This document shows positions 13,647 through 20,938 of a stretch of DNA of 24,406 nucleotides, one piece after another. Position numbers and translations under genes: made by a program. Source of the stretch: JANQUM01 sp047630355 (GTDB lineage Bacteria > Bacteroidota > Bacteroidia > Cytophagales > Spirosomataceae); the NCBI GenBank assembly GCA_047630355.1, contig JBLHXN010000048.1, forward strand, positions 1-24,406, written 5' to 3'. How positions within the stretch are numbered: position 1 is the first letter of the stretch; each line of letters starts with the position of its first letter. Below the pieces are notes generated by a model. The model was not told the DNA's origin. It searched no databases and saw only the letters and a program-made list of their open reading frames with translations.

Positions 13647-14453
13647 ATGATAAAATCAACCAACGGCATCGAATTATTTACCAAAGAGTCTATCGTCAAA
13701 AATGCTAAGGCGTCACTTATGCTCGTTCACGGATTGGGTGAATACTGCGAACGCTACGAACACGTAATTAAGGCGTTTAACGAAATTGGTGTAAACGTTT
13801 ACACATTTGACTTGCGTGGACACGGACACTCGACCGGCGAACGTGCTTTTATTACAAACCTGGATGAATACCGGGAGGATATTGAAAATATCTATCGGAG
13901 CATTCCCAAAGACTTACCATTCTTTGTGTTGGGTCATAGCTTAGGTGGTTTGATTGTGACACATTTCCTGTTGTTTAACAAGCGAAATGATGTTCAAGGC
14001 GTAATTTTATCCGGTTCGGCGTTGGAAGCAGGTGAAGACGTAACGCCCTTGAAACAAAAAATAATCAGATTATTAGCGAAAGTTTCCCCGAAAATCAAGA
14101 CGGTTAAACTGAACCCCAATGACCTTTCTCGCAGCAAAGAGACCGTGGAAGCTTATAAGAATGATCCGTTCATTTATCACGATGGCGGCAAAGCCGGATT
14201 GGCCGTAGCACTACTGGACGGCATCGCATTACAGAAAAAACGCTTCAATCAATTTGATTATCCGGTGTTAATCATGCACGGAGGAGCAGATAAAATCACG
14301 AACCCCGAAGGCTCGAAGTCGCTATACGAACAATCTAAATCTACCGACAAAACACTTAAAATTTGGGAAGGAGCCTTTCACGAGATTTTCAATGAAATAA
14401 ATCAAGAGCAAATTATTGACTACACAACAGTGTGGCTCAAAAACCGCATATAG
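13647..14453 (+). CDS. Alpha/beta hydrolase, monoacylglycerol lipase-like
   Basis: 268 residues of the serine hydrolase fold, in the lysophospholipase/monoacylglycerol lipase group. The oxyanion-hole segment is LVHGLGEYCERYEHV (27-40). The nucleophile elbow is G96-H-S98-L-G-G. DLRGHGHSTGERAFI (55-69) is a hallmark of this subgroup. The acid is D215 (MHGGADKITNP) and the base is H245 (GAFHEIFNE). No signal peptide, so it acts in the cytoplasm or at the inner face of the membrane, probably on monoacylglycerols or lysolipids. All catalytic residues are in place. It sits alone between two terminator or promoter regions. Confidence 0.9.
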   Translation: MIKSTNGIELFTKESIVKNAKASLMLVHGLGEYCERYEHVIKAFNEIGVNVYTFDLRGHGHSTGERAFITNLDEYREDIENIYRSIPKDLPFFVLGHSLGGLIVTHFLLFNKRNDVQGVILSGSALEAGEDVTPLKQKIIRLLAKVSPKIKTVKLNPNDLSRSKETVEAYKNDPFIYHDGGKAGLAVALLDGIALQKKRFNQFDYPVLIMHGGADKITNPEGSKSLYEQSKSTDKTLKIWEGAFHEIFNEINQEQIIDYTTVWLKNRI

Positions 14454-14475
14454 CTATTATTTATGGAGAATATTA

Positions 14476-14506
14476 TTGCAGTTTAAAATTTTTAACGTTA
14501 GTTTTG
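14476..14506 (+). promoter_or_regulatory. Promoter for the PspC-domain gene
   Basis: TTG (14476-14478), a 20-base spacer, then TAGTTTTG (14499-14506) fit the Bacteroidota consensus closely. The leader would be about 50 bases. TTGCAGT (14476-14482) and ACTGCAA (14507-14513) form an inverted repeat spanning the promoter, which may be chance. Confidence 0.55.
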
Positions 14507-14561
14507 ACTGCAATTGGCAATGAGTAATCTATAAGGCCCCTCACAATATCAGTGTAGTACC

Positions 14562-14792
14562 ATGGAAGGAATAAAGAAAATACGCTACGAACTTGAAACG
14601 CAACTTTTTGGCGTTTGCTCAAAAATAGGTCAGCACCTTAATTTTTCGGCGAGTAGCGTGCGACGTTACTTCATTTACGCTTCTTTTTTCACTTTTGGTT
14701 CACCCATCATTATTTACCTCGTCATTGCGTTTTGGATGGAAGTTCGCAGTCACGTGCGTCGTCATCAAAACCCGAGTGTTTGGGAAATCTAA
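14562..14792 (+). CDS. Small PspC-domain membrane protein
   Basis: 76 residues matching a PspC-like domain: a short charged start, LFGVCSKIGQHLNFSASSVRRYFIYASFF, then the membrane helix GSPIIIYLVIAFWMEV and a basic end with RSHVRRHQ. PspC proteins sense or stabilise the cytoplasmic membrane in the phage-shock response. This one is the minimal single-domain form, without pspA or other psp genes nearby, so its partners are unknown. It has its own promoter. Domain call good, role inferred. Confidence 0.82.
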   Translation: MEGIKKIRYELETQLFGVCSKIGQHLNFSASSVRRYFIYASFFTFGSPIIIYLVIAFWMEVRSHVRRHQNPSVWEI

Positions 14793-14937
14793 CTTCTCTT
14801 CTTCTTGTGCTGCGTATAGTTTTTGATTTATAAGTAGCCAACCTGTTAGCAATACCTTTATTTAACGACAAATTTCACACTAATGTCTGTTCGAGACAAT
14901 GGAATTCCTGCGTCCGTTCTGAAACAAACTATTTTCA

Positions 14938-15447
14938 ATGAATACATCGCTCCCAACCTTTTACGATAGGTATATAAAACTGTGCAATGACGTCCCGTTA
15001 GCCACTGCCTTTGAAAAATACGACCTTTCAGTAGTTATAGAACTGAGTAAACTGGAGGAATTAGGTGATACTATTTACGCAGAAGACAAATGGAATGTTA
15101 AGCAAATTTTACAGCATTGCATTGATACCGAACGCATTATGAGTTATCGGGCGTTGCGTTTTGCACGAAACGACAAAGCAGAATTACCAGGATTTGATCA
15201 GGATTTGTACGTTGCGGAAGCCACAGTTTCTGAGAGAACCGTAAAAGACTTAATCGAAGAATATAATTTTGTCCGCAAATCCACGGAACTGTTTTTTAAA
15301 AGATTGTCAACGGAGAGTTTACAGAAGAAAGGAATAGGTTCAAAAATTGAGATTAGCGTGGAACACCTTGGCTACATGATACTTGGTCATCTGGTTCACC
15401 ATCAAAACATACTCATAGAACGTTATTATCCGTTAATTGATTCTTGA
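14938..15447 (+). CDS. DinB-superfamily protein
   Basis: 169 residues of the DinB/YfiT four-helix fold, a group of metal-binding proteins including bacillithiol and thiol transferases. The first metal histidine is H60 in WNVKQILQHCIDTERIM; the other two are probably H151 and H155 in LGHLVHHQNILIERYY. The central LRFARNDKAELPGFDQDLYV is typical of Bacteroidota members. Start ATG 14938 gives a normal length. The specific reaction is not known. No clear promoter motif was found in the 145 bases upstream. Confidence 0.86.
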   Translation: MNTSLPTFYDRYIKLCNDVPLATAFEKYDLSVVIELSKLEELGDTIYAEDKWNVKQILQHCIDTERIMSYRALRFARNDKAELPGFDQDLYVAEATVSERTVKDLIEEYNFVRKSTELFFKRLSTESLQKKGIGSKIEISVEHLGYMILGHLVHHQNILIERYYPLIDS

Positions 15448-15451
15448 AATA

Positions 15452-15469
15452 TTAACGGATTCTTAACGG
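15452..15469 (+). promoter_or_regulatory. Direct repeat TTAACGG with 11-base period
   Basis: TTAACGG at 15452-15458 and again at 15463-15469, one helical turn apart, about 60 bases before the lipoprotein start. A further TTTAACC follows at 15470. This tandem-heptamer layout is what OmpR/PhoB-type response regulators bind. The expected -7 element is poor here, consistent with an activator-dependent promoter. Confidence 0.38.
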
Positions 15470-15526
15470 TTTAACCTTGAAACTTCTTACCCGAGAAAGC
15501 ATCTAATAAATAAAAATGTTATCATT

Positions 15527-15877
15527 ATGAGAAAAACAATTGCCTTATCATTTATCGCTTTAGCGTTAGGAAGCACATCTTGCGTGACTTCTACTCCACA
15601 ACGAGGTACTAATAGTACATCATCAGTTAGATTAATGAGTGTTGAAGCCGAAGCCCGTCAAAGAACCGAAAGTATGAGTACGTCACTAAATTTATCTGCC
15701 TCGCAGAAAGATGATGTAATGGTGGCGAATACCCTGTACTACAAGATTCTAAAAAATCTGAAAGACAACAAGGAAACTTCGAAAAACGGAGCAGCTAAAG
15801 AATCTTATATGAAAAAGATTAAGAGTATCCTTACTACTGAGCAGTACAGTAAGTTCGAGACCGAAATGGGCGGTTAA
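15527..15877 (+). CDS. Spy/LTxxQ-like lipoprotein
   Basis: 116 residues. The signal MRKTIALSFIALALGSTSC ends in a cysteine at 19 with a loose lipobox, as is common in this phylum, so it is probably a lipoprotein. The mature part is helical and carries two L-[ST]-x-x-Q motifs, LSASQ (56-60) and LTTEQ (102-106, then YSKFE), which mark the Spy/CpxP family of periplasmic stress chaperones. The repeat pair upstream hints at control by a two-component regulator, again like Spy. Its stop codon overlaps by four bases the stop of the convergent glycosyltransferase gene. Assignment to the Spy family rests on short motifs. Confidence 0.7.
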   Translation: MRKTIALSFIALALGSTSCVTSTPQRGTNSTSSVRLMSVEAEARQRTESMSTSLNLSASQKDDVMVANTLYYKILKNLKDNKETSKNGAAKESYMKKIKSILTTEQYSKFETEMGG

Positions 15878-16611
15878 TCTTTTTTCATGTAATCGCCCCG
15901 GGAAAAGAATTTCTCGATGAAGCAGTACATGAGTATAAAAAAGTACCGACTCCCCATTTCCTTAATTTTCAGTTTGGACTCCCCGTATTTACGGTTTGTC
16001 CAACTGTTCGGCACAACGGCGTAGGTATAACCCCGTACAATGGCTTTCAGCGGTAATTCAACCGTGAGGTTAAAGTGCGGGGACAAGAAGGGTTTAATTC
16101 CCTGAATTGTTTCCCGCTTATATAATTTAAATGCGTTAGTTGTGTCATCGTAGTTGATTCGCATCAACACACGAATAATGAGATTCGCAACTCTGTTAAT
16201 AACTTTCTTCAGTTGCGGATAATCAACTACTTTTCCTCCTTTTATCCAACGGCTCCCAAAGACGGCATCTACGTTTTCAGCAATCATGGTATTGTAATAT
16301 TGCACTAAATCTTCCGGATCATCTGACATATCTGCCATAAAAACTGCGACACAATCTCCCGAGAAACGCTCTAAACCGTACCTTACCGCGTATCCAAAAC
16401 CGTTTGGTCCTTTATTCGTTTCGAAAACCAACGTCGGAATCTCCTTTTGGAGATCTGTTAAAACCTGAATGGTATTATCCTTTGAGTTATCGTTTGTGAC
16501 CCAAATTTCGTGCGGGATATCGTACTTTACTAAAGTTTGGTATAACGAGTGTAAAGTTTCGGGAATGGATTCTTCCTCGTTATAGGCGGGGATAACAACG
16601 CTTAATTTCAT
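15874..16611 (-). CDS. Family 2 glycosyltransferase (DPM-like)
   Basis: 245 residues of GT-A fold. MKLSVVIPAYNEEESIPETL is the standard start, ND (40-41) lies in the nucleotide pocket, and FMADMSDDPEDL (91-101) is the metal-binding region corresponding to DADLQHDP of dolichol-phosphate mannosyltransferase-like enzymes. FGSRWIKGG and YGESKLKIKEMG (near 213) are further family signs. No membrane helices follow, so it is the soluble single-domain type that moves a sugar from a nucleotide donor to a lipid phosphate or glycan. It follows the epimerase gene on the same strand after 99 bases that hold a hairpin, so the two probably serve one surface-glycan pathway. Confidence 0.88.
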   Translation of the reverse strand: MKLSVVIPAYNEEESIPETLHSLYQTLVKYDIPHEIWVTNDNSKDNTIQVLTDLQKEIPTLVFETNKGPNGFGYAVRYGLERFSGDCVAVFMADMSDDPEDLVQYYNTMIAENVDAVFGSRWIKGGKVVDYPQLKKVINRVANLIIRVLMRINYDDTTNAFKLYKRETIQGIKPFLSPHFNLTVELPLKAIVRGYTYAVVPNSWTNRKYGESKLKIKEMGSRYFFILMYCFIEKFFSRGDYMKKD

Positions 16612-16628
16612 TGTAAATAGGACTTAGT

Positions 16629-16636
16629 CAAAATTA
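16629..16636 (-). promoter_or_regulatory. Possible -7 element for the glycosyltransferase gene
   Basis: On the minus strand TAATTTTG matches TAnnTTTG, 17 bases before the ATG at 16611. A TTTG lies 15 bases upstream (16655-16652), shorter than the usual 19-20. It may give the gene its own start downstream of the hairpin at 16656-16677. Confidence 0.3.
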
Positions 16637-16655
16637 GAAGCCGTAAATATACAAA

Positions 16656-16677
16656 GCCCACGGCGTAAACCGTGGGC
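16656..16677 (-). terminator. GC-rich hairpin between epimerase and glycosyltransferase
   Basis: GCCCACGG (16656-16663) pairs perfectly with CCGTGGGC (16670-16677) with a six-base loop. On the minus strand it is followed by TTTGTATATTT, a broken U-tract, so it may reduce but not stop read-through from the epimerase gene. Confidence 0.55.
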
Positions 16678-16710
16678 CTCGAAATAAATTTATACTTTTA
16701 GTAAGCTACA

Positions 16711-17772
16711 TTATACCCGCTTGCTGATATTATCGTGCATTTGAGCAAGAGTGGTTTTTAAATCGTATTTCCAGTTCCAAGAAGGATAGTGTTCTTTAAA
16801 CTTCCGAAGATCTGAGATGTACCAAATATGATCTCCACTTCGGTTTCCTTCGTCGTAGCTATAACTCATCTTGTTTCCGGTAATTTCCTCGCAAAGAGCA
16901 ATTCCTTCCTGCATCGAGCAGTTTGAGAAACGTCCGCCACCAGCGTTGTAAACTTCACCTGCTTTTGGATCTTGGTAGAAATGCCAGAACATATTTACCA
17001 AATCCCACGAGTGAATATTGTCGCGTACCTGCTTTCCTTTGTAACCAAAAATGGTATAATGGTTTTTCGTAATGGCACATTTCATTAAATATGCTAGAAA
17101 ACCGTGTAATTGTGCTCCTGAGTGGTTCGGTCCGGTAAGGCATCCGCCACGGAAAGTACCAGTTTTCATTCCGAAATAACGACCGTACTCCTGAACAAGC
17201 ACATCGGCAGCTACTTTAGAAGCACCGAATAGTGAATGTTTCGTGTGATCGATGCTCATTTGCTCGTCAATTCCGAACTCTGAATAAGCGTGATCTTCCG
17301 CAATTTCCCAACGTGTTTCCTGCTCAACAAGTGGCAGGTAGTTTGGATTATCTCCGTAAACTTTATTCGTTGAGGTAAACACAAATACTGCTTCCGGGCA
17401 ATGCTGACGAGTCATTTCAAGCATAACCAACGTACCGTTGGCATTTACCGTAAAGTCCATAAATGGTTCACGAGCAGCCCAATCGTGACTTGGTTGAGCA
17501 GCCGTGTGAATTACAAGTTTAATATCTTTTCCGTACTCGGCAAAAATCTTTCCGATTTCTTCTTCCGAGCGAATATCGGCACTGTAATGCTTATAATTTG
17601 AGAATTGTTCTTGGAGACGGTTACGATTCCAATCGGTAGAAGCTTCGGCACCAAAGAAATACTGACGTAAATCGTTATCGATACCAATTACTAAATCAAA
17701 CTTTTCGGACATGAAAGCTACCGATTCACTACCGATAAGCCCCGCTGAACCGGTTACTAAAGCAACGTTCAT
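16711..17772 (-). CDS. NAD-dependent epimerase/dehydratase (CDP-paratose/tyvelose 2-epimerase-like)
   Basis: A 353-residue extended short-chain dehydrogenase. TGSAGLIGS (7-15) is the NAD-binding loop; D32 (GIDND) selects NAD. HTAAQPSHDWAAREP (89-103) and FTSTNKVYGDNPNYLPL (132-148) resemble CDP-tyvelose epimerase and related nucleotide-sugar epimerases. The usual catalytic YxxxK appears as F182-G-A-S-K186, with phenylalanine in place of tyrosine. FRGGCLTGPNHSGAQLHGFLAYL and YNAGGGRFSNCSM are the substrate-binding parts. It probably makes a nucleotide sugar for the neighbouring glycosyltransferase. The missing tyrosine makes the exact reaction uncertain; a subfamily using another residue is possible. 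Confidence 0.84.
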   Translation of the reverse strand: MNVALVTGSAGLIGSESVAFMSEKFDLVIGIDNDLRQYFFGAEASTDWNRNRLQEQFSNYKHYSADIRSEEEIGKIFAEYGKDIKLVIHTAAQPSHDWAAREPFMDFTVNANGTLVMLEMTRQHCPEAVFVFTSTNKVYGDNPNYLPLVEQETRWEIAEDHAYSEFGIDEQMSIDHTKHSLFGASKVAADVLVQEYGRYFGMKTGTFRGGCLTGPNHSGAQLHGFLAYLMKCAITKNHYTIFGYKGKQVRDNIHSWDLVNMFWHFYQDPKAGEVYNAGGGRFSNCSMQEGIALCEEITGNKMSYSYDEGNRSGDHIWYISDLRKFKEHYPSWNWKYDLKTTLAQMHDNISKRV

Positions 17773-17792
17773 TAATGTGTGGTGTTAATTGT

Positions 17793-17840
17793 AAAAATTA
17801 AAAAGCAGTTTACTGACTACAAATAAATCAGTAAACCGCT
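17793..17840 (-). terminator. Terminator after the 78-residue lipoprotein gene
   Basis: Read on the minus strand, AGCGGTTTACTGA (17840-17828) pairs with TCAGTAAACTGCT (17816-17804) across an 11-base loop, with one G-U pair, and runs into TTTTTAATTTTT. It lies 23 bases after the lipoprotein stop and about 20 bases before the epimerase ATG, so the epimerase must start its own transcript from within or very near this hairpin, or rely on read-through. Confidence 0.78.
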
Positions 17841-17863
17841 CTCTTGTAATGATATATGGCGTA

Positions 17864-18100
17864 TTAAATAGCGTCTTTCGGAAACATTTTATCACGCAAG
17901 TCGTTCGCTTTTTTCTGTAATTCGGGCTTTTCAGTGTAAACATTTTTCAACTGACGAGCAGACGAGTCAGGATGAACACCGTAAATTCTTTCGGAATCTT
18001 GGTTAGGAATATCCTGATCAATAGTGTTATATTTCTGATAGGTACAAGACGAAGCCGCCGTTGCAACTACAGCAAGTAATAATACGATTATTCTTTTCAT
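17864..18100 (-). CDS. Small lipoprotein of unknown function
   Basis: 78 residues. MKRIIVLLLAVVATAASSC is a lipoprotein-type signal with the modified cysteine at 19. The mature 60 residues are polar and lysine/aspartate-rich (YNTIDQDIPNQDSERIYGVHPDSSARQLKNVYTEKPELQ, then KKANDLRDKMFP) with no known motif. It has a well-formed promoter and terminator, which supports it as a real, separately transcribed gene. Nothing more specific can be said about its role. Confidence 0.76.
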   Translation of the reverse strand: MKRIIVLLLAVVATAASSCTYQKYNTIDQDIPNQDSERIYGVHPDSSARQLKNVYTEKPELQKKANDLRDKMFPKDAI

Positions 18101-18126
18101 GTGTGCTGGTTATCAATAAATTTGCA

Positions 18127-18158
18127 CAAATTTAAGTTTGTGATTCGATATACCCAAA
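18127..18158 (-). promoter_or_regulatory. Promoter for the small lipoprotein
   Basis: On the minus strand TTTG (18158-18155), a 20-base spacer and TAAATTTG (18134-18127) match the Bacteroidota consensus at every conserved base. The leader is about 20 bases. Confidence 0.62.
18133..18140 (+). promoter_or_regulatory. Divergent -7 element for lhgO, overlapping the lipoprotein promoter
   Basis: TAAGTTTG fits TAnnTTTG on the plus strand and shares its first two bases with the minus-strand -7 element at 18127-18134, forming the near-palindrome CAAATTTAAGTTTG. No good -33 is seen for this direction. Confidence 0.42.
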
Positions 18159-18176
18159 ATTTATAGGATTAAATAT

Positions 18177-19376
18177 ATGTTATACGATGTGATTGTCATT
18201 GGTGGCGGTATTGTAGGTTTGGCAACTGCCCTAAGGTTAAAGGAACAAAAGCCTACCATCAGGATTATAGTAATTGAGAAAGAAAACGAAGTCGCGGCTC
18301 ACCAAACCGGAAATAACAGCGGCGTAATCCACTCAGGTCTTTACTATAAGCCGGGTAGTTTGAAGGCGAAAAACTGCATTGAAGGGTATCATCAACTACT
18401 TGACTTCTGCAAACAAGAAGATATACCTTACGATTTGTGCGGTAAAATAGTGGTGGCGACCCGGAAAGAGCAACTACCGATTCTAGATGACCTTTTTGAA
18501 CGTGGACAACAAAATGGTCTGCAAAATTTAAAAATGCTGAATGTAGAAGAAATGCGGGAAATAGAACCGCACGTAAAAGGTCTGAAGGCTATAAAAGTCC
18601 CGCAAACGGGAATTATTGACTATAAGCTCGTTTCTCAGAAAATGGCGGATAAAATTCGTTCGTTGGATGCTGAAATACGTTTGGGCGAACGGGTTTCGAG
18701 TATTTCGGAGGTAGAAGGACGCTCCACTGTAGTGACAAACAAAGGCAGTTACGAAGGAAAGCTGATTGTAAACTGTGCGGGACTTTACTCCGACAAAGTT
18801 GCTCAAATGACCGAAAAAGAGCCGATTGACATCAGGATTACGCCGTTCAGAGGTGAATACTTTGAGTTAAAATCCGAAAAGCAGCACTTAGTCAAACACC
18901 TGATTTATCCCGTTCCAGATCCCAACTTTCCATTTTTAGGCGTTCATTTCACCCGCATGATAAACGGTGGCATCGAAGCGGGACCAAACGCCGTAATGGC
19001 ATTCCGCCGAGAAGGTTATAAAAAGCTGGATTTTAAATTTAGTGAATTGTGGGAAACGCTGACATGGCCTGGCTTTCAAAAAGTAGCAGTAAAATACTGG
19101 CAAACCGGATTGGGCGAAATGTACCGTTCGTTTTCAAAAGGAGCATTTACCAAGGCTTTGCAGGAACTTATTCCCGAAATCCAAGCTGATGATTTAATTC
19201 CCGGCGGAGCGGGCGTTCGTGCCCAGGCGTGCGATCGTACCGGCGGGCTACTTGATGATTTTGCAATTATCGAAAATAAGCAAGCCATCAACGTCCTGAA
19301 TGCACCTTCTCCCGCCGCAACTTCTGCTTTATCAATTGGGAATGCAGTAAGCGAAATGGTTTTGAAGCGTTTGTAG
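18177..19376 (+). CDS. lhgO: L-2-hydroxyglutarate oxidase
   Basis: A 399-residue FAD-dependent enzyme of the DAO family that oxidises L-2-hydroxyglutarate to 2-oxoglutarate, passing electrons to the membrane quinone pool in known bacterial members. It has the FAD loop GGGIVGLATALRL (9-21) and IEKENEVAAHQTGNNSGVIHSGLYYKPGSLKAKNC, a stretch diagnostic for LhgO. TPFRGEYFELK and YPVPDPNFPFLGVHFTRMINGGIEAGPNAV follow, and the end is PGGAGVRAQACDRTGGLLDDF. Full length and intact. It repairs a metabolite made by side reactions of malate or phosphoglycerate dehydrogenases. It stands alone, divergent from a small lipoprotein gene, and its stop lies three bases from that of the convergent DUF5655 gene. 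Confidence 0.94.
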   Translation: MLYDVIVIGGGIVGLATALRLKEQKPTIRIIVIEKENEVAAHQTGNNSGVIHSGLYYKPGSLKAKNCIEGYHQLLDFCKQEDIPYDLCGKIVVATRKEQLPILDDLFERGQQNGLQNLKMLNVEEMREIEPHVKGLKAIKVPQTGIIDYKLVSQKMADKIRSLDAEIRLGERVSSISEVEGRSTVVTNKGSYEGKLIVNCAGLYSDKVAQMTEKEPIDIRITPFRGEYFELKSEKQHLVKHLIYPVPDPNFPFLGVHFTRMINGGIEAGPNAVMAFRREGYKKLDFKFSELWETLTWPGFQKVAVKYWQTGLGEMYRSFSKGAFTKALQELIPEIQADDLIPGGAGVRAQACDRTGGLLDDFAIIENKQAINVLNAPSPAATSALSIGNAVSEMVLKRL

Positions 19377-19379
19377 AGT

Positions 19380-19784
19380 TTATCTTATTGAATAGTCAAA
19401 CCCTTTTCGGAGTAAACCACAGTGGATTGGAGTGAGTTCATCTTCGTGACCGACACGTAAATGATGGGCGAACTTCTTTCCCTGTGGAGTTACTTTCCTG
19501 ATTAATTCGCTATCAAGAATTTCGTCGGTGTAGAATTTCAGGTCGAGTTCGTTTTTCATCGGACGAATGATGAGCCACGTCTTTTTACTCATAAAAATAA
19601 TGGTATTCACCGAAGCTCCGTAAGAAACAGGTTTCCACTTTTCAATTTCTGTAACTAATGTATCGAATGCCAAAATCAACCGGTCGGGTTTACCCAAAAA
19701 TAGCTCCCCGATGTCTTTTACGACGTAATAGTGCGATTGATTATTGGTTTTGAACAACCGCTTACATTTTGGGCACGTCCACAT
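19380..19784 (-). CDS. DUF5655-domain protein with short zinc-ribbon-like start
   Basis: 134 residues from ATG 19784 (an in-frame GTG at 19790 is the alternative). The start MWTCPKCKRLFKTNNQSHYY has a C-x-x-C pair and a histidine, like half a zinc knuckle. The rest fits DUF5655: DIGELFLGKPDRLILAFDTLVTEIEKW, a central strand SVNTIIFMSKKTWLIIRP, and a closing arginine- and histidine-rich part (HHLRVGHEDELTPIHCGLL). Function is unknown. Its start lies 23 bases inside the end of the upstream hydrolase gene, so it is translated from the same operon. Confidence 0.78.
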   Translation of the reverse strand: MWTCPKCKRLFKTNNQSHYYVVKDIGELFLGKPDRLILAFDTLVTEIEKWKPVSYGASVNTIIFMSKKTWLIIRPMKNELDLKFYTDEILDSELIRKVTPQGKKFAHHLRVGHEDELTPIHCGLLRKGFDYSIR

Positions 19785-20493
19785 TTTCACTTTCCTTTTT
19801 CAGCGATTCGTTCAGGTAATCTTCGATGCCACGCAATACCTGCGGATTCGCTCCCATCCCAAAATGACTACTCTGGATTTCACAATTTACGTGCAGTTCG
19901 TCCTCACAGTTTTCCATGCACGCCTGCCACGGCACTACGCCATCCTTTTTGGAATACAGACATAATGTAGGGACGTGAGCGGGTTCGGGAATTTGTCGGG
20001 TGAACGTTTCGTCAATTTCTGATTCTTTGTTTAACAATGCAAACACCCATTTTGCGTGATTTGGAGCTTGGATATTTGCGAACGGGCTACCTATGGTTAT
20101 TAGGCATTTCACTTTATCAGGAAGTTGTTTCGCAATTTCCCGAGAAAATATTCCGCCCATACTCCAACCAATTAGTATCACTTTTTGTCCGGAGTTGTCA
20201 CTCAACTGTTCTACTTTTTGCCGCAAAACTTCAAGGCTCTGCATTCTTCCTAAATTCATGCCCATTTCCCAACCCTGAACTTTAAAACCTGATTTGTGCA
20301 AAAATTTACGCAAAATGATAGTAGCACGGTCTGAGCTAAGCAAACCAGGCACAACCATTACCGGAACTCCGTGACCTATATTAACGTACCGCTGCCGTTT
20401 TATGAAAAAATACCCGCGGATGGTTTCAATAGTTGCCCGAAAGACTTCTGTCAGGTGTAAAAACCAACTTGGTTTCTTGATTGATTCGTTCAT
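19762..20493 (-). CDS. Alpha/beta hydrolase (lipase-like)
   Basis: 243 residues from ATG 20493; a longer reading would overlap arfB and adds no fold element. The core shows VPVMVVPGLLSSD (43-55) near the oxyanion hole, the nucleophile elbow G109-W-S111-M-G-G, the acid D184 (LYSKKDGVVPW) and the base H210 (SSHFGMGANP). The GWSMGG elbow and the SSHFGMGANPQVL end are typical of a group of PGAP1/lipase-like hydrolases found in many proteobacteria and Bacteroidota. Substrate unknown. It begins 10 bases after the arfB stop and overlaps the DUF5655 gene, as part of a tight operon. Confidence 0.86.
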   Translation of the reverse strand: MNESIKKPSWFLHLTEVFRATIETIRGYFFIKRQRYVNIGHGVPVMVVPGLLSSDRATIILRKFLHKSGFKVQGWEMGMNLGRMQSLEVLRQKVEQLSDNSGQKVILIGWSMGGIFSREIAKQLPDKVKCLITIGSPFANIQAPNHAKWVFALLNKESEIDETFTRQIPEPAHVPTLCLYSKKDGVVPWQACMENCEDELHVNCEIQSSHFGMGANPQVLRGIEDYLNESLKKESENVDVPKM

Positions 20494-20503
20494 TGATGAT
20501 TTA

Positions 20504-20938
20504 CTAAAATGTTGGTTTGCTTCGCAAAGCTTTCTTCTCTGACTGACTCTTTTTGTCTTTGAGTCTTGCACGAATAGCCGACTTACTTGGCTTGGTCGGT
20601 TTCCGTTTTTTGGGTTCTTTAAGAGTTTTACGAAGTAATTTGATGAGTTTCTTAACCGCCAGTTCTTTGTTTTTCAACTGACTCCTGCTTGCTTGCGATG
20701 TAAGCAGGATAACGCCTTCAGACGTTAACTTGGGTTTTAACCGTTCGAGTAGTTTCGATTTGATATGTTCCGGTATAAGTTTTGAATTCGGAATATCAAA
20801 ACGCACTTCCACTTTGGTTTCAACCTTATTAACGTGTTGCCCGCCCGCTCCGCCGCTTCGCGAAGTCTGAAAACGAAACTCCGACGTAAGGTTCGGAAGC
20901 TCGGTTATATTTCTACGAGATGAATTATCGTCGCTCAC
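20504..20938 (-). CDS. arfB: Ribosome-rescue peptidyl-tRNA hydrolase ArfB
   Basis: 144 residues. ArfB (YaeJ/ICT1 type) enters ribosomes stalled at the end of broken mRNA and frees the nascent chain. The release-factor catalytic motif is SGGAGGQHVNKVETKVE, with GGQ at 32-34. The C-terminal third is a strongly basic tail (KKLIKLLRKTLKEPKKRKPTKPSK and further KK/SEKK runs) that occupies the empty mRNA channel. Translation starts at GTG 20938, within a GTGA overlap with the stop of the 68-residue gene upstream, so its expression is coupled to that gene. Length and motifs are normal. Confidence 0.94.
   Translation of the reverse strand: MSDDNSSRRNITELPNLTSEFRFQTSRSGGAGGQHVNKVETKVEVRFDIPNSKLIPEHIKSKLLERLKPKLTSEGVILLTSQASRSQLKNKELAVKKLIKLLRKTLKEPKKRKPTKPSKSAIRARLKDKKSQSEKKALRSKPTF

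Noticed and set aside
14476..14513. Operator inverted repeat TTGCAGT/ACTGCAA
   Set aside because: Only seven-base arms with a 24-base gap across a promoter; chance is a fair explanation, so it was not called as a separate site.
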